Counted from the stretch's first letter, positions 34,809 to 47,083 are shown. The stretch: DNA of 64,000 nt from Spinacia oleracea (GCF_020520425.1 NC_079487.1:7177501-7241500), one strand, 5' to 3'. Program-made: numbers and translations. Notes: generated by a model from the letters alone, not told the origin.

Positions 34809-36190
34809 TGAAGGAAATAATGCCCTTGGTCCATGTATGCATTCTATGTTAAGTCTAATAAATGCGGTTCAGTATTAATTAACAAGTTAATAATTCAGTG
34901 AGATCAAGTGAGCTGAATGCCTAGCTAGAGGCCGCTTCAGTTCAAGTGGAATTAATGATATTAATCCACATCTTACTCTTGACTGAACCCATAGGGTCAC
35001 ACAAATAGTACGTAAACGGATCAAGTATTTAATGGCATTAAATACTCCATCTATGGATATTCGGAATCGACGGATCTTGGTTCCAGTGGGAGCTGAGATC
35101 GTCATAGGCAAGAAATGAATACTCCGGAAACGATGATATTGCCGGAAACGGAAATATGGATCGTATCGGAAATATAAATATTATCCAAGTCGTAGATGTT
35201 GCCGGAAACGGAAACATGGTACGTATCGGAAAATATTATCGGAAATGGAAATATTGTCGGAATCGGAAATATTGCTGGAAACGGAAATATTGTCAGAAAC
35301 GGAAATATTATCGGAATCGGAAAATAATTCCGGAAACGGAAATATTAAATATTTGTTCGAAACGGAAATTAATTCCGGAATCGGAAATATTAAATATTGT
35401 TCGTATCGGAAATAAATTCCGGAATCGGGAATTTAATCGGAAGCGTATCGTACGAATTAGCATCGGACGAGGCTCGCTAGACGATGGCCCAGCACGAAGC
35501 CAGGCCATCGCCCAGCAAGCCACACGCATCACCAACACACGCCAAAGCCTCGACCAGGCCCAGCGCAAGCCAGGCCCAGCCGAAGCCATGGGCGCGCGCG
35601 GACAGTAGCATGGGCCGAGCGCTGTGCGCTCAGCGTGGGCCGCAAGGCCTGCGCGGGTGTACGGTGCTCGTGCGATGCTCGTGTGCGAATCCTAAATCTA
35701 TCAGGGATTCGATAAAAGATTAAATCCTAAACCTATTAGATAAAGTTTATTTAAATAGAGTCCTAGCAGGATTCTAATTAAATAAATTAGTATCCTAATA
35801 GGATTCCAATTCCTTTTCCATACCTCTATAAATAAGGGCCTAGGGTCATTATTTATACATAAGTTTTCAAGTATTCAAAGCTAGGATTTTTAAGCAGAAA
35901 AATCAGCCATAACTCTTGCCCATTTAGCCGAAAATAAGTAGTGCCTTAAGGGCGATTCTAGTTGGTCAATCTTAAGGCGGATCCGGACGTGCTGTGGGCT
36001 ATCTACGGAGGGACGAAACTTGGAGTCCTAAAGACTTGTTCTTGTTCGGTTCGGGCGCAGCTAGGGAAGGCACGCAACAAAGAGTATGCATCTAAACTAT
36101 GCTAAATGATTATGTGTAAATAATATGTTTTCCTGGCTTTATGGTTTTTCCGCATGATTTATGAATTGTCATATGTATCATAACCTAACA
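34809..36190 (+). repeat. 5' LTR of the copia element
   Basis: Contains the GGAAATATT repeat block (35118-35425), a GC-rich segment with GGCCCAGC/GCCCAGC words, and a TATA box TATAAATA at 35827-35834. Confidence 0.95.
35827..35834 (+). promoter_or_regulatory. TATA box of the copia 5' LTR
   Basis: TATAAATA in the context CATACCTCTATAAATAAGGG, conserved in all three long copies of this LTR (11007, 35827, 44944). Probably the promoter for the genomic RNA. Confidence 0.65.
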
Positions 36191-36191
36191 G

Positions 36192-36205
36192 TGGTATCAC
36201 GAGCC
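36192..36205 (+). other. Primer-binding site, initiator tRNA-Met type
   Basis: TGGTATCACGAGCC one base after the 5' LTR. The usual copia PBS is TGGTATCAGAGC; here a C is inserted after TGGTATCA. Confidence 0.75.
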
Positions 36206-36949
36206 TCTTATTATTTTCATAATCTAAATTGCATGAACATGGTTAAATATTACAAATTTGCAAGAATTAAAAGGGGTGATTAATTTTCGTAATTGTTAAT
36301 TAATTGCAAATTGCGTTTATTTAATTATACGTACGCAGTTTTTCGGCAGTTTCTTCGTTACTCATCGAAATCGAGTGATTTTTGTGTCAATTCCGCATGT
36401 AAAAGGCATTCTAAAATTTTGACAAAACTAGTATTTTTCGGCCGAACCCAGAATTCTCAAATTCGAAGCCTAGCTATGACTTTTCGGAGGTTTTAGTTTT
36501 TCGAATGCAAAATTTCGTAAATTTAAGATGTTAAATTAAATATTTGCGATTCTTGTTGATAAATCTTGAATTTTTGATTGACCTACTGTATATGTTTAAC
36601 AAGTTTGAATGCCTAGCCTTGTTAATTATGCAATCTAATTTGTAATTATGATTAATTTGTTGAAAATTAGAATAATTTAGAATTAATTTGATTTTCATAA
36701 TTAATTATAATTTAATTAGATACCTATGATTAAAAACCACCATAAAAATTGTAAATTTATGTTAAATTTTAAATTTTTATGACCTAGACTTGAATCCATG
36801 TTAATCGGAAATCAATTGAATAATACATTTTCGATTTTTTCGCCCTAAAATTATGAAATTAATATTATTTATTAATTTGTCATTAATTTTGAATATAAAT
36901 TTTAAATTTTTATGCGATTCGCTCATATAACTTGCACGCACAAAGCAAT

Positions 36950-37640
36950 GGACGCTACGTGTTACCCTTAAGGGGTGTTGTATAGTGCGGGCGTGTGACG
37001 ACGAGCAAGGGAGCTCGTCGCCCATGCGGCACGAATGCAATGAGCAAGGCCATGGTGCACGAGCACAAGGCAGCAGCCCTGCCTTGTGTCGTGGGCTGTG
37101 TGCAATGGGCGAATGGGCGAGGGCGAGAGCAAGGCACGAGCAGTCGCGTGTGGGCAGCAAGCGAGCTGCGCCACAGCGCGCACTGCCTCGCGCAAGCGTG
37201 CGGAGCCTCGCGCGCAGCGAGCGTAAGCTCGCGTGCCACGAGTGCTGCGCCAAGCATCAATCGCTCGCGCGCAGCGAGCGCTGTTGTGCGTACGACGAGC
37301 GCTGCGCCCAGCGATGGCGTGTGAGCGCTATTGTGCGTGCGACGAGCGCTGCGCCCAGCGATAGCGTGCGAGTGCTTGTTGTGCGTGCGACGAGCGCTGC
37401 GCCCAACGATGGTGTGCGGGTGCGTGTTGCGACGTGCGACGAGAGCTGCGCCCAGCGATGGGCTGCGGCAGCATGCTCGTGCGTCGAGCGCTGGCGCGCG
37501 CAGCGAGCACCATGCGTGATGCCTTGCGATGGTGAGCAGCAGCGATGCGAGGCAGCGCATGGGCTGCGCGCACATGGCCAGCGATGGCTGTGTGCGTATG
37601 GCCCATGGGCGTGCGTTGCGTGGGGTTGTTGCGTTACGAT
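36950..37640 (+). repeat. GC-rich repeat island in the copia leader
   Basis: About 690 bp of very GC-rich DNA between AT-rich flanks. It contains imperfect ~50-bp repeats of GTGCGACGAGCGCTGCGCCC followed by AGCGATGGCGTGCG. Open frames of up to 222 codons occur on both strands and in several frames at once, a sign of composition rather than coding. Similar words (GAGCGCTGTGCGCTCAGCG) occur in the GC-rich part of this element's own LTR, so the island may derive from it. Confidence 0.75.
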
Positions 37641-38193
37641 TAGATCGTTTTGAAATTTTAATTTGAAATTTTCAGTTTACGTAATTTTAATTAATTTTAA
37701 AATTAATAATTTAAATTATTTTCTTGGATTTTAATTTTGAATATTGTAATTATAATAAATTTTATTTATTCTAATTATTTTACTAAAATTAAAATCATGA
37801 ATTAATTTAAATACGACTGAAATTAAATTAAACTTTTGGATTCAATTATAAATTTATATGAGCTTTAAATTTTAATTAAATTTGTATGTTTCCGGTTAGA
37901 CTAGAAATACATTTTATGTTTAAAATTAGTAAAGCATATGAATTTATTGGTTTAAGTGGGAGCCCTTTTTAGTCATAAACTCTTGATTAAGTCTACAAAT
38001 CCTTAAGGTTAAAACAACTTGATTAGAATTAATAAGGACTGAATAATTGGTAGATTATTGGTGCCCTTGATTAATTGCTGCAAATGTTTACGTGATGCAT
38101 AATGTGTTTTACTAACCAGCTATGTGGGCCATTCATGTTAATGAATGGGTGAATGGTATATATTGTATAATGTACTATTTTGCAGGTTATGAA

Positions 38194-38434
38194 GTGACTA
38201 GTATGGCCCAAATAGGATAGAAAATATGGTCTGCGTACCATTAATTTGAATGTAATTGGTCTAAAGTACCAAAGTTGTTTTTCAATTCAAATATGGTCTG
38301 CGTACCATCAAATAGTTGTAATTAGTTTTAATTATAGCTTATCCTATTTGAAGAAAATGGTGCCTCCCACGGAGATTTTCAAGACGGACTTTGAAGTTAA
38401 AGCTTCAAGATGAAGTCGGGCCATACTAGATCAC
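38194..38434 (+). ncRNA. Predicted structured RNA domain in the copia leader (copy 1)
   Basis: GTGACTAGTATGGCCC (38194-38209) can pair with GGGCCATACTAGATCAC (38418-38434): 16 base pairs with one bulged A. Inside are two hairpins with 5-bp stems and the same loop, ATGGT-CTGCGT-ACCAT, at 38226-38241 and 38293-38308. A related hairpin TTGGT-CTAAAGT-ACCAA lies at 38256-38272. An inner stem CAAATAGGATA (38209-38219) with TATCCTATTTG (38340-38350) is also possible. The same domain occurs in the copia element at 58695-58947. It lies about 650 bases before the gag start. Function unknown; packaging, dimerisation or translation control are possibilities. Confidence 0.55.
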
Positions 38435-39078
38435 ATTTATCTTATGCATGCTTTAAGTTATTTATTGCTTTAAATATGTCTTAATTATGCATGAGATTAT
38501 GGCTTGATTATGTTGCATGATTAAGGATTTTAGTTCACTTAAAATCTAACCAACATAGTAAGAGCCTTAAGTTCCAAACTTAAAAATTGAGTTATAAGGT
38601 GCCATGCCAAAATATACACTTGCTTGGATATCCTTTACATCAATCTAGTAATAGTTTTCGCTCAGCGAGGTGTTACTTATTGGTCCTAAAGGGGCAAGGT
38701 ACACAAATAATTGTGAGTACATGTTAGTTTTGGTGAAACTCAACGATATAAGTAAGGAGTCCTTTTATGTCGTGGCAAAATCGATAGGTTTACCTAATAA
38801 GTTCTTAGACGTACCTATCAACCAAGAATAGTTCCTAGACTATTAGCAAAAGGCTTTTGCTTACCTAAGATGTTTTAGGATTAAGTCGACAAACTGTGCT
38901 TAGTTCTTCAATGATTTTAGGATCTTGGAATCATTTTATTCACACCTGCCGGAACACATAACTTGAATAAAATGCTTAATGAACATTGAATTATGCATGT
39001 ATGCTAGAATTTAAGTTTATTAAGAAAAACTGTGAATGGTTATTTATTTGTTTATTCTTTTAAATTGTAGTTTTAACT

Positions 39079-42000
39079 ATGGAAAACAACAATCAAAACA
39101 TCATCATGGGTTCTGAGCTTATGGTCAAGCTGAACCTAACAAATTTTCTTGAATGGGAAGCTAAGCTAGTTGAAATAGTCAGACTCAATGGACTTGAGTA
39201 TGTACTGACCAATCCCATGCCAAGCTACTATGCCAGAGACATGACCCCTGAGAGATTTTACGCCTGGGATGCGGATCTCAAAAAGGTTATGAGTCTCATG
39301 CTGAACAATATCCCTGATGATTGGGCTAGAAGGTTTGTAGCCTATGAACCTTTTACGCTCATCAAGAATCTGAGGGATATCTGTCGTGGAAGCACGGAGG
39401 ACAGGGACCTAAACGTCCATGAGTTGATTGAATCAATGTCTGGTCTAAAGGTTAGTTCTCCCAACAGGTGTTATAGGATGGAAGTCCAAGAAACACATGT
39501 TCAGCTCCTTCGCACTAAACAGAGGGTAGGCGTCCCACTGAGGTTCCATGTGGATCTTATGCGTTCATACTTTGATCGCCTAAGTCTACTAGGAACACCA
39601 ATAAGCGAAAGGATGGCAGTCTCTATCTTGGTCAATTCACTACACAGTGGGTTTGGTCGCTTCAAGCAACTATACCTAAGTGAACCAAGAGAAGAAACAG
39701 TTGCAGAATTTGTTCACCTTGTCAGAAAGGCTGAAATAATACTGGACTATGAAGCCAAAGATTTACTCAAGGCTAGAAGGAGACCGTTCAAGAAAAGTGG
39801 AAAGTCCAAGGGCAATGCTAAATCAAAGCAGGACAAGTCCACATCAAGCTGTCTTTATTGTGATGGAATAGGCCATTACAAAAGAGAATGTCCAAAGCTA
39901 AAGGAAGATCAGAAGAACGGAACAGTCGTTCCATCTTCAGGTATTTTCGTTATAGACTGTATACTTGCTAATTCAACTTCTTGGGTATTAGATACAGGTT
40001 GTGGCTCACACTTATGTTCCAATCCACAGGGACTAAGAAGAAGTAGAAAGTTAAGCAAGGTTGAAGTCGACCTACGAGTTGGAGCACGGATTGCTGCATT
40101 AGCTGTAGGAACTTATTATTCGTCGTTTCCCTCCGGGCTAGTTTTGGAACTGGAAGAATGTTTCCATGTTCCAAGTCTTACTAAAAACATCATTTCAGTT
40201 TCTTGCTTAGATGCTAAGGGATTTTCCTTTTTAATAAAAGACAATAGTTGTTCGTTTTATTTTAAAGAGATGTTTTATGGATCTGCTAGATTAGTCAATG
40301 GACTTTATTTATTAGATCACGACAAACAAGTTTATAACATAAATACCAAAAAGGCCAAAAAGGATGATTCAGATCTCACCTATTTGTGGCATTGTCGATT
40401 AGGCCATATAAACTTGAAACGCTTAGAAAGACTTCAAAAGGAAGGAATTCTAGAACCATTTGACTTAGAGGATTATGGTAAATGCGAATCATGTTTACTT
40501 GGCAAAATGACAAAGCAACCTTTCTCTAAAGTTGGAGAAAGAGCAAATGAACTATTGGGTTTAATCCATACAGATGTATGTGGACCAATGAGTACAAATG
40601 CTAGAGGTGGTTTTAGCTACTTTATCACTTTCACTGATGACTTCAGTAGATATGGTTATGTCTACCTAATGAAGCATAAGTCTGAATCCTTTGACAAATT
40701 CAAGGAATTTCAGAGTGAAGTAGAGAATCAATTAGGCAAGAAGATTAAGGCACTGCGGTCTGATAGAGGTGGTGAATATCTGAGCTATGAATTTGATGAC
40801 CATTTGAAAGAATGTGGAATTCTATCAGAATTGACTCCTCCTGGAACACCACAATGGAACGGTGTGTCGGAACGGAGGAACAGAACCTTGCTAGACATGG
40901 TCAGGTCAATGATGGGTCAGGCCAAACTTCCATTAGAATTTTGGGGACATGCACTAAATACAGCTGCACTCACTATAAATAGAGCTCCGTCTAAAGCTGT
41001 CGAAAAGACTCCATACGAATTATGGTTTGGAAAGCCTCCAAATGTGTCTTTTCTTAAGATTTGGGGATGTGAAGTATTCGTCAAACGATTAATTTCAGAC
41101 AAACTTCATCCAAAATCTGATAAATGTATCCTTGTGGGCTACCCAAAGGAAACAAAGGGGTATTACTTCTACAATACATCTGAGAACAAGGTGTTTGTTG
41201 CTCGAGATGGTGTCTTTTTGGAGAAAGATCACATTTCCAAAATGACAAGTGGGAGAAAAGTAGACCTCGAAGAAATTCGAGTCGAACAACAAACTCTAGA
41301 GAATGCTCAAGATGACATTCAGGATGAAACTCAGAGATCTTTAGAAGAATCTGGTGAGAATCATGGTCAATCTAGAAATGTTACCCCGCGTAGATCGCAA
41401 AGATATATATCTCAACCGGAAAGGTACTTAGGTATTTTGACGAACGAGAGCTATGACGTTCTATTACTTGAAAGTGATGAACCTGCGACTTACAAACAAG
41501 CTATGACGAGCCCTAGCTCCAAGCAATGGCAAGAAGCCATGCAATCTGAATTAGACTCCATGTCTGAAAACCAAGTATGGGATTTGGTCGATTTGCCAGA
41601 TGGCTACCAAGCCATTGGAAGCAAATGGGTTTTCAAACTGAAAAAGGACAAGGATGGGAAACTTGAAGTTTTCAAAGCTAGATTGGTTGCAAAAGGTTAC
41701 AGGCAAGTCCACGGTGTGGATTACGATGAAACTATTTTCACCAGTTGCAATGCTAAAGTCTATTCGGATAATGTTAGCAATCGCTGCATATTACGATTAC
41801 GAAATATGGCAGATGGATGTCAAAACTGCTTTCTTAAACGGCGTTTTAACAGAAACTGTGTTTATGACACAGCCTGAAGGTTTTGAGGATCTAAAGAATG
41901 CTAAAAAGGTATGCAAGCTAAAGAAGTCAATCTACGGATTGAAGCAGGCATCCAGGAGCTGGAATATACGTTTTGATGAAGCAGTCAGTGACTTTTGTTT

Positions 42001-43048
42001 CATCAAGAACGCAGACGAATCTTGTGTATACAAGAAGGTCAGTGGGAGCAAAATTGCTTTCCTAGTATTATATGTCGACGACATATTACTTATCGGAAAT
42101 GACATTCCTATGTTAAACTCTGTCAAGATTTGGCTTGGAAAATGTTTTTCGATGAAAGATCTAGGAGAAGCACAGTACATATTGGGCATCAAGATTTACA
42201 GAGATAGATCTAAAAGGATGATTGGACTTAGTCAAAGCACTTATATCAATAAGGTGCTTGATAGGTTCAAGATGGCGGACTCCAAGCGAGGCTACCTACC
42301 CATGTCTCATGGAATAGCTCTAAGCAAGACTCAGTGCCCAAAAACACTTGATAAGCGTAGACGAATGAATGGGATTCCATATGCATCATTGATTGGTTCA
42401 ATAATGTATGCTATGATATGTACACGCCCGGATGTTGCATACGCACTCAGTGCTACGAGAAGATACCAGTCAGACCCAGGAGAGGCGCATTGGACTGCTG
42501 CCAAGAATATTCTGAAGTACCTGAAAAGGCACAAAGATGACTTCCTGGTCTATGGTGGAGATGATGAATTAATTGTTAAAGGCTATACAGACGCAAGTTT
42601 CCAAACCGACAAAGATGATTTCAGATCACAGTCTGGGTTTGTCTTCTGCCTCAACGGGGGTGCAGTAAGCTGGAAAAGTGCTAAGCAATGCACCATTGCG
42701 GATTCTACAACTGAAGCGGAGTACATTGCTGCACATGAAGCAGCAAAGGAAGCTATATGGCTAAGGAAGTTCATAGGTGAACTTGGTGTAGTCCCCTCCA
42801 TTAAAGGACCAATAGCCCTGTATTGTGATAATAACGGAGCTATTGCACAGGCAAAGGAGCCTAGACACCACCAGAGAGTCAAGCATGTACTTCGTAGATT
42901 TCACCTTCTACGAGAGTTCGTTGAAAGAAAAGAAGTCGAGATAAACAAAATTGGAACTGATGACAACATATCAGATCCATTGACTAAACCTCTGCCGCAG
43001 GCGAAGCACAACTCGCACACTGCAGCTATGGGAATCAAGCATAATTGA
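39079..43048 (+). pseudogene. copia gag-pol polyprotein, one frameshift
   Basis: Starts MENNNQNIIMGSEL. Gag carries the zinc knuckle CLYCDGIGHYKREC (residues 258-271). Protease has SWVLDTGCGSHLCSN (D305). Integrase follows with LWHCRLGHINLKRLE, CESCLLGKM, HTDVCGPMS, ALRSDRGGEY and PQWNGVSERRN (HHCC and D,D,E motifs). RT has KWVFKLKKDKDGKLEVFKAR, then the frame shifts at 41731-41738, where one extra base lies in the stretch that is ETFSPVAMLK in related elements. It resumes in the other frame with YEIWQMDVKTAFLNG and the catalytic YVDDILLIGND. RNase H shows TTEAEYIAAHEAAKEAIWL and DNNGAIAQAKEP. Ends at a normal stop near 43048. Apart from the single shift it looks intact, in keeping with the young LTRs. 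Confidence 0.92.
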
Positions 43049-43910
43049 GAATGGCTTTGATATCCCTGTTTAATGTTTTAAAGTTTTAGAGTTTAAATCT
43101 TTGTAAAACATTATTGGTTAATCATTCACAATAAATGAAAAGAATTCATTTTTCCATTTAATTTGTGGTTTATTAAATGATGAGTCCCTTCAATTTGACG
43201 ATATATTCAAGATAGACTGTCAGGACCAGTCCTGTGACTAAGAAATGTCTATCAAGTGAACTTGAATGTCAAAGGTTGAAAATGGTCCCCAGTCGGAGTT
43301 TTCTATAAAATTGGACGCATAGAAAACGTTAGACGATTAGAATGCAAGATGACTAGTAGTTCTGTTTCTTGAACTATGTGGACATGGCAATGTCATAATC
43401 ATTTGCATAGATACTTACTTTGGGAAGACTAGTATCGGACAAGACCTATGAAACTTTACTGTAAGAGATGAAAATCTGTCATAAGTAAATTTCATTAAAA
43501 TTATTAGACACTAAATCCTCAATACCTGAGTGATTTGAAATTACTTGTTTAAGAACTGGTTGCTTTGACGTTGACCAACCGTCGCACCGTAAAAGGAGGC
43601 TATAAAGGCAACGCTCAGGTAATCACCTATCAAACGAAGTCTAATCTCAAGATCGCAAGATTGGGATTGTCCTCCCATAAATCGGGATGAGATGCTTAAA
43701 AGTTGTACAAGGCCACTTAGAGAGCTAGAAACTGTGAAATGCATGGCCGTGCTCGGATGAATCATAGGCTATGATTATCTGTTTATTTAATCAGTTGAAC
43801 TCTGAAACCGAGGAACACCTCTGGACATAATAAGGATGACAACTCTTACCTTATGTTCAAGAGCAAGCATCGAGCGACATAGGAATTAGGAAATGCACAC
43901 TTGTCCCTAA

Positions 43911-43925
43911 GGACAAGTGGGAGAC
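43911..43925 (+). other. Polypurine tract of the copia element
   Basis: GGACAAGTGGGAGAC directly before the 3' LTR, the place and composition of a plus-strand primer. Confidence 0.65.
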
Positions 43926-45307
43926 TGAAGGAAATAATGCCCTTGGTCCAAGTATGCATTCTATGTTAAGTCTAATAAATGCGGCTCAGTATTAATTAAC
44001 AAGTTAATAATTCAGTGAGATCAAGTGAGCTGAATGCCTAGCTAGAGGCCGCTTCAGTTCAAGTGGAATTAATGATATTAATCCACAGCTTACTCTTGAC
44101 TGAACCCGTAGGGTCACACAAATAGTACGTAAACGGATCAAGTATTTAATGGCATTAAATACTCCATCTATGGATATTCGGAATCGACGGATCTTGGTTC
44201 CAGTGGGAGCTGAGATCGTCACAGGCAAGAAATGAATACTCCCGAAACGATGATATTGCCGGAAACGGAAATATGGATCGTATCGGAAATATAAATATTA
44301 TCCAAGTCGTAGATGTTGCCGGAAACGGAAACATGGTACGTATCGGAAAATATTATCGGAAATGGAAATATTGCCGGAATCAGAAATATTGCTGGAAACG
44401 GAAATATTGTCAGAAACGGAAATATTATCGGAATCGCAAAATAATTCCGGAAACGGAAATATTAAATATTTGTTCGAAACGGAAATTATTTCCGGAATCG
44501 GAAATATTAAATATTGTTCGTATCGGAAATAAATTCCGGAATCGGGAATTTAATCGGAAGCGTATCGTACGAATTAGCATCAGACGAGGCTCGCTAGACG
44601 AAGGCCCAGCACGAAGCCAGGCCATCGCCCAGCAAGCCACACGCATCACCAACACACGCCAAAGCCTCGACCAGGCCCAGCGCAAGCCAGGCCCAGCCGA
44701 AGCCATGGGCGCGCGCGGACAGTAGCATGGGCCGAGCGCTGTGCGCTCAGCGTGGGCCGCAAGGCCTGCGCGGGTGTACGGTGCTCGTGCGATGCTCGTG
44801 TGCGAATCCTAAAGCTATCAGGGATTCGATAAAAGATTAAATCCTAAACCTATTAGATAAAGTTTATTTAAATAGAGTCCTAGCAGGATTCTAATTAAAT
44901 AAATTAGTATCCTAATAGGATTCCAATTCCTTTTCCATACCTCTATAAATAAGGGCCTAGGGTCATTATTTATACATAAGTTTTCAAGTATTCAAAGCTA
45001 GGATTTTTAAGCAGAAAAATCAGCCATAACTCTTGCCCATTTAGCCGAAAATAAGTAGTGCCTTAAGGGCGATTCTAGTTGGTCAATCTTAAGGCGGATC
45101 CGGACGTGCTGTGGACTATCTACGGAGGGACGACACTTGGAGTCCTAAAGACTTGTTCTTGTTCGGTTCGGGCGCAGCTAGGGAAGGCACGCAACAAAGA
45201 GTATGCATCTAAACTATGCTAAATGATTATGTGTAAATAATATGTTTTCCTGGCTTTATGGTTTTTCCGCATGATTTATGAATTGTCATATGTGTCATAA
45301 CCTAACA
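43926..45307 (+). repeat. 3' LTR of the copia element
   Basis: Same length as the 5' LTR. TATA box at 44944-44951. Followed by the target duplication AGGGA (45308-45312) and then by Athila gag sequence. Confidence 0.95.
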
Positions 45308-45312
45308 AGGGA

Positions 45313-47083
45313 AAGGCAGCTTAGGCACAATAGGGAGAGAATCAAAAATCTTCTCCTTCCCCTTATTTGCGCCAACATCATCAGCATTATCAACTTCCGG
45401 GACTTGAGGCTCTACATCAATTGCTTTCTCTGGTCCATCGGTGTTCCCCTTAGCAAGAGTTGCATCATCCATGGGCATCGGGGGTCCATTATATTTAGTG
45501 CCACTTCTAAGAGTGATAACATTGGCACTTTCTCTGTTCTGGGGCGGAGTAGGTTGCCCTGGTAGTGTACCCGGTTGCCTTTGAGATAGAGTGTCAACAA
45601 GTTGAGCAACTTGATCCTCCAACATTCTATTCCGATTCTTCAACTCTTTGATGCTCTCATCATGGTTCTTTTGGGCTATCTCTGCGGTCTTCTACATATT
45701 TGCAATGAGCTTATACAGATCACCCATGTTAGGCTCTGGAGTAGCACTGGTCTGAGGGGCTTGTTGTTGATAGCCTTGGTGCGGGGGCCTATTAAACCCC
45801 GGGGGAGCATTATGTGAGGCTCCTTGTTGAAATGGAGGCCTAGCAACATGTGGTTGAGATGGATGGAACTGTGGTTGCGACCATTATTTCTGGGGCTGAG
45901 GATTCTGAACATTGTTGCCCCGATATGAGAAATTTAGATGATTCCTCCAACCCGAATTAAATGAATTGGAATATGGGTCATTGGGTTGTCTTTGTTGAAA
46001 AGCATTCACTTGCTCCAATTGTGTAGTATCCTGCAAACTATAAGAGCACTCATGACCAAAGTGACCTTGGATGCCACATACTTCGCAGTAGGAAGTTGTC
46101 ACTGGAGCTACACTAGACATAGCATTGATACTCATTGGGGGAGTACCAGACTGAGGAGCCTTCAAAGAATCGATCTTCAGGTTCAAGGCTGCCACTTGTG
46201 AGGACAATAGAGCATAAGCATCGACATCCAATTTTCCCTTCTTAGATGTGGTTCTGGTGGTGCTGTAATGGTTGGCTGCTAAATTGGCAAGAAAATCATA
46301 ACCTGCATCCACTTCTTTGTCAAGAAAAACACCCCCAGCAGCATAATCAACCGTGTTCTTTGTTTCATCTCGCAACCCATGGTAGAAACTCTGAACCAAG
46401 AACCATTTTTCAATGTTGTGATGCGGACACGACCGCTGCAAAGCCTTGAATCTATCCCAGACTTCTCGAAATGATTCACCATGTTCTTGAGTGAATGTAG
46501 TCAGCTTATGCCTTATTTCAGCAGTCTTGGTGGGTGGAAAGAATTCTTCTAGAAAGGCCTGTGAAATAGCACTCCACTCTGTCTCCTTGACATCATTCAA
46601 CCATGTCTGAGCCTTATCACGAAGGCTAAAACCAAACAACATGACTTTCAATTGGTCTTGAGTGACCCCTTGATGCTTGATAGTACCACACAGTTGGTTA
46701 AACCTCTGCAAATGGTTGGTGGGTTCCTCAGATGGATGGCCACCATATTGATTTTGTGAGACCATGGAGATTAGAGCGGGCTTGATCTCAAAGTTGATTG
46801 CCTCAATGGTTGACATTGTAAGCCCAGTCGGAACACTATTCGAGGAAGGTACCCCATATGATTTCAGGGATTTAGACATCGTGTGACTCGGTGGAGTCTG
46901 TGAGTCTTGGGACCCTGACTGCTTCTCCTTTTTCTGTTGCTTTTTTAGTTGACGAAGGGTCTTTCCAAGATCGGGATCGGGAGGAACCAAGGTACCCGTT
47001 CTGGCAGACCTGGGCATAAACAACAACGAAAGAAAACGCAGTGAGATTTGCCTCAATTGGAACTGAGAGTTCCAATGAGACAA
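45313..47083 (-). pseudogene. Athila gag with two in-frame stops
   Basis: One minus-strand frame. The likely start is MPRSARTGTLVPPDP (codon at 47017) rather than the more upstream Met. It contains the retrotransposon gag domain (FEIKPALISMVSQNQYGGHP, NHLQRFNQLCGTIKHQGV, LRDKAQTWLNDV, EEFFPPTKTAEIRHKLTTF, ESFREVWDRFKALQRSCPHH, VQSFYHGL) and a zinc knuckle CEVCGIQGHFGHEC. In the same frame come TAA (45886-45884) and TAG (45694-45692), with family-like text between and after them (RPPFQQGASHNAPPGF, EPNMGDLYKLIANM, NRNRMLEDQVAQLVDTLSQ, ANVITLRSG). It runs to the copia insertion. The stops make it non-functional. Confidence 0.88.

Larger units (their letters stand above)
34809..45307 (+). mobile_element. 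Full-length Ty1/copia retrotransposon (10.5 kb)
   Basis: 5' LTR 34809-36190 and 3' LTR 43926-45307, both 1382 bp and starting TGAAGGAAATAATGCC, ending CTAACA. Target duplication AGGGA at 34804-34808 and 45308-45312. PBS of the tRNA-Met type and a purine tract are in place. I count roughly 15-16 mismatches between the LTRs (about 1%), so the insertion is young. Gene order is gag-protease-integrase-RT-RNase H, as in Ty1/copia. A long 2.9-kb leader precedes gag and contains a GC-rich island and a structured domain. The element is inserted between gag and protease of the Athila element. Confidence 0.95.

Noticed and set aside
36333..36338. ACGCAG in the copia leader, complementary to the CTGCGT hairpin loops
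   Set aside because: A six-base match 1.9 kb away is expected by chance, and the second copia has no clear counterpart.
36955..37653. Overlapping long frames on both strands, up to 222 codons, Ala/Arg/Cys-rich
   Set aside because: GC-rich repetitive DNA lacks stop codons in several frames at once; there are no motifs and the segment is part of a retrotransposon leader.
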